DNA from: Dermatophilus congolensis
GTDB lineage: Bacteria; Actinomycetota; Actinomycetes; Actinomycetales; Dermatophilaceae
NCBI GenBank assembly: GCA_030538115.1
Contig: JAUNUP010000029.1
Span: 1-35,578 of the forward strand
DNA: 35,578 bases
Direction of reading: 5' to 3'
Part shown: positions 30,497-35,578 of the stretch, piece by piece
How the letters are laid out: the number at the start of each line of letters is the position of its first letter
Position numbering within the stretch: the stretch's first letter is position 1
Notes under the pieces: model-generated
Told to the model about the DNA's origin: nothing
Seen by the model: only the letters and a program-made list of their open reading frames with translations
Database searches by the model: none
Program-made: the position numbers and the translations under genes

Positions 30497-31012
30497 GTGA
30501 TCACGCTCCGCGATGCAGACGAATTCGACGCGCCCGCCTGTGCCGAGATCTACGCCGAGTACGTGCGCGAGACATACGTGACGTTCGAGGAGGAGCCGCC
30601 GTGTGCCGCCGACATGGCCGCGCGCATCGCCGCCTCGCAGCGAGAGCACGCGTGGCTCGTGGCCGAGGCCGGCGGGCGGGTGCTCGGTTTCGCGTACGGC
30701 TCGACGTTCAAAGAGCGCGTGGCCTACCGGTTCTCGTGCGAGGTGAGCATCTACCTTGCAGGCGAGGCGACCGGCCAGGGCCTCGGGCGGCGCATGTACA
30801 CCGAACTGCTCGACCGGCTCACCCGCCTGGGCTACCGGCAGGCGATCAGCACCATCGCGGTGCCCCACCCCTCCAGCGTGGGGCTGCACGAGGCGATGGG
30901 GTTCGAACTCGCCGGCACGCTGCGCGCGATCGGCTGGAAGCACGGCGACTGGCGCGACGTGTGCTGGTACCAGCGCCCCCTCGGCGAGGGCGCGACCACC
31001 CCCGCCGAGTGA
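30497..31012 (+). CDS. GNAT N-acetyltransferase, phosphinothricin acetyltransferase-like
   Basis: 171-aa acetyl-CoA-dependent enzyme of the YncA/Bar subgroup. Features are IYAEYVRETYVTFEEEPP, the acetyl-CoA loop GQGLGRRMYTELLDRL, PHPSSVGLHEAMGFELAGTL and GWKHGDWRDVCWYQRPL, all typical. Members acetylate phosphinothricin, methionine sulfoximine or similar amino acids; specificity cannot be read. GTG 30497 starts the conserved region and lies 6 nt after TTGAAT; a TTG at 30485 would add four residues. Convergent with the VOC gene. Confidence 0.85.
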   Translation: MITLRDADEFDAPACAEIYAEYVRETYVTFEEEPPCAADMAARIAASQREHAWLVAEAGGRVLGFAYGSTFKERVAYRFSCEVSIYLAGEATGQGLGRRMYTELLDRLTRLGYRQAISTIAVPHPSSVGLHEAMGFELAGTLRAIGWKHGDWRDVCWYQRPLGEGATTPAE

Positions 31013-31021
31013 TGACGAGCG

Positions 31022-31372
31022 TCAGTGCGGCTGAGCGACGCAGAATTCGTTGCCCTGCGGGTCGGTCAGCGTGATCCACCAGAAGCTGTCGTCGCCGCGC
31101 TTGCCGAGCGAGGTGGCTCCGAGTGCCTCGAGACGGGCGACCTCGGCTTCGGGGTCGTCGGCGGAGAAGTCGATGTGGATGCGGTTCTTACCGGGCGTCA
31201 CTTCGGCGACGGCCTGAATGGCCACTGCGACCGGCTGCGCAGGCCCGGCAAGGATGAAGAAGAACTCCTCGAACTGCTGCACGACAGGCAACCCGAGTGC
31301 CTCGCTGTAGAACGTGGCGAGCGGGGCCGGGTCGGTGCTGTCGAGCGTGATCATGCCCACGGAGATAGCCAT
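31022..31372 (-). CDS. VOC (glyoxalase/dioxygenase superfamily) protein
   Basis: 116-aa single VOC module: GMITLDSTDPAPLATFYSEALGLPVV, FFFILAGP, NRIHIDFSADDPEAEVARLEALGA and WITLTDPQGNEFCVAQP, the last with the metal-type Glu. Actinobacterial proteins of this size are often dimeric and of unknown substrate, some giving drug binding. ATG 31372 begins the domain; the longer frame to 31501 is unsupported. No ribosome site; a CATCCT lies 6 nt upstream. Confidence 0.8.
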   Translation of the reverse strand: MAISVGMITLDSTDPAPLATFYSEALGLPVVQQFEEFFFILAGPAQPVAVAIQAVAEVTPGKNRIHIDFSADDPEAEVARLEALGATSLGKRGDDSFWWITLTDPQGNEFCVAQPH

Positions 31373-31463
31373 GGCCACAGGATGCCCGAACGCGGGCCGC
31401 CCGGTGCCGTGGTTCGAAATCCGCCGAGCAAACCCTCCTTGAACAACGGGTGAGGCCCGTGGA

Positions 31464-33197
31464 TCAGGAGTGGTGGACTGTTCCTGTGTGGTCAGAGGCA
31501 CCCGTGGCTGCGTGTTCGGCCGCGAGCATGCCGAAGACCAGGCCTTGGCCGATGGTCGCGCCCGCTCCGGGGTAGCTCGCCCCGAACGCGTTACCCGCCG
31601 TGTTGCCGATCGCGTACAGGCCGTCGATCACCGAGCCGTCGGGGCGCCTCACGCGCGCGCGCCCGTCGGCGACGAGCCCGCCGCACGTGCCCAGGTCGGA
31701 GAGAACGACCCGCACTGCGTAGAGCTTTCCTTCGAGCGGGCGCAGGTTCGGGTTGGGTGACACCGTCGGGTCGCCGTAATAGTTGTCGTAGCGGGAGTTG
31801 CCGCGCCCGAAATCCCAGTCGGAGCCGGTCGAGGCCATGTCGTCGAAGCGCTGCGCCTGCTCGACGAACGCGGCCTCCGGTACCCTCATGGCACGGGCGA
31901 GTTGTGCGGGGGTATCGGCCGTGACGGCGATGCCGTTCGCGTACCACTCCTGCGGCAGCGGCATCCTCGGAAAGCTCACGGTGCCGAAGACGTACGAGTT
32001 CATGTACTCCTGGTCGAAGATGATCCACATATCACCGATCGGGTGGCCTTCGCGCTCGCGGCGCAGCCACTCCTGGCCGAAGCTCATGTAGTCGACCGCC
32101 TCGTTGATGAAGCGGCGCCCATCGCCTCCGACCATGAACGAGCCGGGGAGCGAGCGTTCGGCGAGCATCACCGTCGGTGCCTTGCCGGGCACCGGTGCGA
32201 TCGACGGGAACCACCAGGCCTGATCGAGCAGCGCCGCGGCCGCGCCGACCTCCATGGCGGCGGAGATGCCGCGCCCGAGGTTTCCGGGGGAGCCGTGAGT
32301 CCAGTGACCGAGCGACGGCGACTGCACCTCGTGGCGCCAGGCCATGTCGTGGTCGAACCCGCCGGCGGCGAGCACCACGCCCCGGCGGGCGGTGACCGTG
32401 ACTTCGCGACCGCCGTGGCCGAGCACTGCACCCGTGACACGGTCGCCGTCGGCCACGAGCCGGATCAGGGGCGTCTCCAACCAGAACGGGATGCCGGCAT
32501 GGAGCAGCCCGGCGAAGAGTCCGCCCGCAATGGCCTGCCCGCCGGCGACGTACTCGCGGCCCATGGCCAGCCCGCCGATGCCCTGAGCGGCTCGACTCAA
32601 CACGCGGCCCACTCCCTTGACCGGGAGCTTGGCCATGAGGTTCATCAGCCGATAGTCCGGAGCCGTGATCGGCATCGGAACGGGGGCCGACAGGGCTGTC
32701 GGGCGCAGGAGCCCGCGGTGTTGACGCAGGTGCCCGCGCAGGTCGAAGGGTTCGGATTCGCACGTGCGCCCCGCAGCCGACCCGCCGGGCTGCTCGGGGT
32801 GGTAGTCGGAGTAGTTCTCGTTCCACTGAAACCGCATGGGGGTCAAGCGGCGCATCATCTCGACGGCTTCGGGACCGTGTTCGACGTAGGCGCGCCGACG
32901 TTCCGCGGGGGCCGAATCACCGACGACCGCGTCGAGGTAGGTGTTCGCCCGCTCCGGTGTGTCGTAGGCGTCGTGATCGCGCAGCACGAAGTTGTTGGGG
33001 ATCCAGAACGCACCCCCGGAGAGCGCCGTCGAACCGCCGATGTACTCCGTCGACTCGACGAGCAGCACCTCAAGGCCGACCTCCCAGCCCGCGAGGGCGG
33101 CGGCCATGCCGGTGCCGGAACCGATGACGAGCAGGTCGACCTCGGTGTCGCACGGTTGCCCCGGTCCGGGGTGCGCGTGGGGTCGCGTGCGGGACAT
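31464..33197 (-). CDS. FAD-dependent 3-ketosteroid delta-1-dehydrogenase-like oxidoreductase
   Basis: 577-aa flavoprotein of the FAD_binding_2/KstD family. The dinucleotide fold is VDLLVIGSGTGMAAALAGWEVGLEVLLVEST, then GGSTALSGGAFWIPNN. Near the C-terminus are LGTCGGLVADGRARV and the active-site segment GASYPGAGATIGQGLVFG, equivalent to the Tyr-x-x-x-Gly of KstD. Members introduce a C1-C2 double bond into 3-oxosteroids or related cyclic ketones. No other steroid-degradation genes are present, so the substrate is open. ATG 33197 follows AAGGAGG by 6 nt. It is divergent from the PanE-like gene. Confidence 0.85.
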   Translation of the reverse strand: MSRTRPHAHPGPGQPCDTEVDLLVIGSGTGMAAALAGWEVGLEVLLVESTEYIGGSTALSGGAFWIPNNFVLRDHDAYDTPERANTYLDAVVGDSAPAERRRAYVEHGPEAVEMMRRLTPMRFQWNENYSDYHPEQPGGSAAGRTCESEPFDLRGHLRQHRGLLRPTALSAPVPMPITAPDYRLMNLMAKLPVKGVGRVLSRAAQGIGGLAMGREYVAGGQAIAGGLFAGLLHAGIPFWLETPLIRLVADGDRVTGAVLGHGGREVTVTARRGVVLAAGGFDHDMAWRHEVQSPSLGHWTHGSPGNLGRGISAAMEVGAAAALLDQAWWFPSIAPVPGKAPTVMLAERSLPGSFMVGGDGRRFINEAVDYMSFGQEWLRREREGHPIGDMWIIFDQEYMNSYVFGTVSFPRMPLPQEWYANGIAVTADTPAQLARAMRVPEAAFVEQAQRFDDMASTGSDWDFGRGNSRYDNYYGDPTVSPNPNLRPLEGKLYAVRVVLSDLGTCGGLVADGRARVRRPDGSVIDGLYAIGNTAGNAFGASYPGAGATIGQGLVFGMLAAEHAATGASDHTGTVHHS

Positions 33198-33297
33198 GTG
33201 GGCCTCCTTGAACCGCGATCGTAGGAGCCGACGGTAGCCAAGCTCAGCGCAAGCCGGGCGGCGTGGGTGCGCGTCTGCCGCGGCCGGCCGCACACCC

Positions 33298-33303
33298 TAG
33301 GCT
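33298..33303 (+). promoter_or_regulatory. -10 element of the PanE-like gene
   Basis: TAGGCT in the divergent gap. It would start transcription near 33310 with a 51-nt leader carrying the CAGGAG ribosome site. Confidence 0.35.
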
Positions 33304-33360
33304 CGAAGTCGGTTCGGTGCCCTGCCTGTTCGGGCGCCTCGTGTGTCAGGAGTGCAGTTG

Positions 33361-34365
33361 ATGAAGCGGTTCGTGATGATCGGTGCCGGCGCGATCGGAG
33401 GGACGATCGCGGCGAGGTTGGCGGAGACGGACATACCGACGGTGGTCGTCGCCCGAGGTGAGCACGCCGACGCGATCGAGCGCGGCGGTCTGTTGCTGCG
33501 GACTCCCGAGGGCATCATCGTGGGGCACCCCGAGGTCTGGCGGTCATCGGCCGATGCCGAGCTGACCAGCGACGACGTGCTCGTTCTCGCGGTCAAGTCG
33601 CAGGCCGCCCAATCGGCGCTGGAGGAGTGGGCCTCGGTACGACTGCCCGACGGGCGGTTCGCCGGTGACGCCCTGCCGATCTTCGTCACCCTCAACGGCG
33701 TGGAGGGTGAACGCCTCGCCTCCCGGTACTTCCGTCGCGTCTTCGGCGTTTGTGTGTGGGCGCCGTGCACGATGCCGTCTCCGGGCGTCGTGGCCTCGTA
33801 CTTCTACCCCGCCTCGGGCGTCTACCACGTGAGCCGCTACCCGGCCTCCGTGACCGACGCCGACGACGTCGCGCTGCTCGACGAGGTGGCCGCCGTGTGG
33901 CGGGCCGGGTCGTTGGACATGCAGGTGCATCCCGACTCGATGCCGTGGAAGTGGCGCAAGCTCGTCAACAACGTCGGCAACGCCTTCGACGCGCTGCTCG
34001 ACCGGCCCGATCACGCGCTCGTGGCTGCGGCACGCCAGGAAGCGGTCGACGTGATGACGACGGCGGGCGTCGAGATCAGCCCCGAGCACGTCGAGATCGC
34101 CGCGCGTCAGGCCGGGCCGGCGATGGGCCCGATTCCGGGCCTCGCGTACGGCGGGTCGTCGTCGCGTCAGTCGCTCGCCCGAGGCGCGTCGAGCATCGAG
34201 GCCGCTTACCTCAACGGCGAGATCGCGCGGATGGCGCGCGAACTGGGCCGCCCGGCCCCGATCAACGAGGCCATCGTCTGGATCGCCGACGACGCCGCCC
34301 GCCGAGGCCTCGGCCCGGGCTGCTACACCGGCCCGGAACTCCGGGCGGCCCTTGGCATCAACTGA
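33361..34365 (+). CDS. Ketopantoate reductase family (ApbA/PanE-like) oxidoreductase
   Basis: 334-aa NAD(P)-dependent reductase. The N-terminal Rossmann motif MIGAGAIGGTIAARL is clear, followed by VLAVKSQ and the C-terminal helical domain with WKWRKLVNNVGNAFDAL, which holds the catalytic-type Lys and Asn of PanE. Overall similarity to true PanE is moderate, so a role in pantothenate synthesis is not assured; it may reduce another 2-oxo acid. ATG 33361 follows AGGAG by 7 nt; a GTG at 33343 is not needed. A 99-bp gap leads to the hydrolase gene. Confidence 0.85.
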   Translation: MKRFVMIGAGAIGGTIAARLAETDIPTVVVARGEHADAIERGGLLLRTPEGIIVGHPEVWRSSADAELTSDDVLVLAVKSQAAQSALEEWASVRLPDGRFAGDALPIFVTLNGVEGERLASRYFRRVFGVCVWAPCTMPSPGVVASYFYPASGVYHVSRYPASVTDADDVALLDEVAAVWRAGSLDMQVHPDSMPWKWRKLVNNVGNAFDALLDRPDHALVAAARQEAVDVMTTAGVEISPEHVEIAARQAGPAMGPIPGLAYGGSSSRQSLARGASSIEAAYLNGEIARMARELGRPAPINEAIVWIADDAARRGLGPGCYTGPELRAALGIN

Positions 34366-34434
34366 GGCCGCACCCCCTCGATGCCTGGTCCTTCCAACTG
34401 GATGAGGGCGAAACTCGACCGAACGGAGGAGGTC

Positions 34435-34452
34435 GTGACGCGCGGAGCCTGA
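34435..34452 (+). CDS. Five-codon upstream ORF with strong ribosome site
   Basis: GTG ACG CGC GGA GCC TGA directly follows GGAGGAGG (34426-34432 region), the best Shine-Dalgarno nearby, yet it stops after five codons. It is in the same frame as the hydrolase ATG 12 nt further on. Either a regulatory mini-ORF, or the remains of an earlier start codon of the hydrolase cut off by a nonsense change. Confidence 0.35.
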   Translation: MTRGA

Positions 34453-34464
34453 AACCATCGGTAC

Positions 34465-35550
34465 ATGGGTATCGGACGTCGCGGCGCGCGCATCGCGAAA
34501 TGGTTGGGTCTCTCCGTGGCAGTGGTCGTCGTGCTCGGAGGCGGGTATCTCGGAGCCAAGGTCTGGGACAACGTCACCTATTTCGACCGCGGTATCGCCA
34601 AGGTGTGGGATTCGGGTTTCGTGGTGAAACAGGCCGACATCGACGGTGCCACCGTGAACTATGCGGAGGGGCCCGCCAACGGACCTGCATTGCTGCTCAT
34701 CCACGGGCAGTCGGTGGATTGGCAGAACTATTTCCGGGTGCTTCCCGAATTGTCGAAGCGGTATCACGTGTTCGCGGTCGACTGTTACGGGCACGGCAGC
34801 TCCGCCCGGGTGACGGAGAAGTACAGCGCCGTCGCCCACGGACGTGACCTGCAGCGTTTCATCACCGATGTGGTGGGAGAGCCGGTCATCGTGTCGGGGC
34901 ATTCGTCGGGCGGTCAATTGGCGACGTGGCTCGCGGCGAATGCTCCGGAGCAGGTACTCGCGGCGCTGCTCGAAGACCCGCCGCTGTTCACGACCACGCT
35001 GCCTCGTGCCAAGACCACGTGGAATTACGTCGACCTCGCGACGAGCGCACACACCTTTCTCGCATCCGGACAGACAGATTTCGTCGCGTACACCATCGAG
35101 CATTCACGAATGTGGCAGTTCTTCGGCGACAGCGCGGAATGGTTCAAGCAGCAGGCCCGCGATTACCACCGCGATCACCCTGGGCAAGGCGTGAAGTGGT
35201 GGACGATGCCGCCGTTGATGAACGAATCGTTCCGTGCACTCGGCCAGTACGACCCGCATTTCGGCGACGCCTTCTACACCGGAACCTGGGACGAGGGCTG
35301 GGATCACGCCGAAACCCTGGCACGCATCTCCGTGCCGACGCCCCTGGTGCACACCAAGGTCGAGGTCGGGCCCGACGGCATCCTGCGCGGGGCGATGTCG
35401 AACGAGGAGGCCGACCGCGCGTTTGCGTTGCTGCAGAACGGCACGTTCCACCGGTCTGACACCGGGCACGGGTTCCACGACGAGGCGCCCGACGAGTACA
35501 TCAAGCTCCTCGACGACTTGCGCCTGCGGGCGCTGGGCCCGACGAGTTAG
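34465..35550 (+). CDS. Membrane-anchored alpha/beta hydrolase
   Basis: 361-aa hydrolase with one N-terminal membrane helix (WLGLSVAVVVVLGGGYLGAKV) preceded by Arg/Lys residues, so the catalytic domain probably faces outward. Motifs: LLLIHGQSVDW (oxyanion region), the nucleophile elbow VSGHSSGGQL with Ser, and RSDTGHGFHDEAPDEY with the catalytic His. The acid is likely in the MSNEEAD or VEVGPDG region. Substrate unknown; esterase or epoxide-hydrolase-like. ATG 34465 has no ribosome site next to it; the strong site upstream belongs to the five-codon ORF. Confidence 0.85.
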   Translation: MGIGRRGARIAKWLGLSVAVVVVLGGGYLGAKVWDNVTYFDRGIAKVWDSGFVVKQADIDGATVNYAEGPANGPALLLIHGQSVDWQNYFRVLPELSKRYHVFAVDCYGHGSSARVTEKYSAVAHGRDLQRFITDVVGEPVIVSGHSSGGQLATWLAANAPEQVLAALLEDPPLFTTTLPRAKTTWNYVDLATSAHTFLASGQTDFVAYTIEHSRMWQFFGDSAEWFKQQARDYHRDHPGQGVKWWTMPPLMNESFRALGQYDPHFGDAFYTGTWDEGWDHAETLARISVPTPLVHTKVEVGPDGILRGAMSNEEADRAFALLQNGTFHRSDTGHGFHDEAPDEYIKLLDDLRLRALGPTS

Positions 35551-35578
35551 TCGCTCGCCGTGCGGCTCCAGGCTGCGT

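Overview
The window is a GC-rich (roughly two-thirds G+C by eye), densely coding chromosomal segment of an actinomycete. It contains a complete Pup-proteasome locus, pafBC, RbpA, actinobacterial Ppm/Lnt and HelY, and many apparently leaderless genes. A Micrococcales relative (Dermacoccaceae/Dermatophilaceae-like) is my inference from gene content, not a proven assignment. No rRNA, tRNA, CRISPR array or insertion sequence was recognised.

Left part (1-13000): the Pup-proteasome region. The ATPase gene mpa/arc runs in from the left edge. It is followed by an interruption: a LigB-type extradiol dioxygenase, a convergent pair (divergent PRPP-synthase-like gene plus DUF3054 membrane protein) and a TetR regulator. 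Then come dop, pup, prcB, prcA and pafA. The last four are joined by 4-nt start/stop overlaps. An FKBP lipoprotein and the WYL regulators pafB and pafC follow. Pup is tagged onto substrates by PafA, activated and removed by Dop, and substrates are unfolded by Mpa and cut by PrcBA. The Mpa here ends without the C-terminal Q-Y-L tail that docks it on the 20S gate in mycobacteria.

Middle (13000-25700): tatA-tatC (twin-arginine export) and helY (Ski2-like helicase) continue the synteny known from mycobacteria. Next are a TipAL-like MerR thiopeptide sensor with a textbook operator and a stand-alone 5'-3' exonuclease. A 496-bp divergent gap carries the best housekeeping promoter in the window followed by a strongly structured candidate RNA. 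Then lnt and ppm1 (lipoprotein acylation, polyprenol-phosphate-mannose), rbpA behind a SigR-type promoter, a coiled-coil M15 peptidase and trpS. The dop and helY promoters both match the PafBC-dependent (RecA-NDp) promoter pattern with exact spacing, suggesting that the PafBC encoded here controls both.

Right part (25700-35578): more variable genes. These are a DUF808 membrane protein, a hot-dog thioesterase, a DinB/DUF664 protein, a WYL regulator broken by a one-base frameshift in a G run, CsbD, an MFS transporter, a GNAT acetyltransferase, a VOC protein, a KstD-like flavoprotein, a PanE-like reductase and a membrane-anchored alpha/beta hydrolase.

A recurring feature is a TANNNT -10 hexamer placed 6-7 nt before the start codon of genes lacking a Shine-Dalgarno (dop, pafB, helY, exonuclease, lnt, ppm1, trpS). 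It was used to choose several starts. A second is a small hairpin repeat that contains the stop codons of helY and rbpA.
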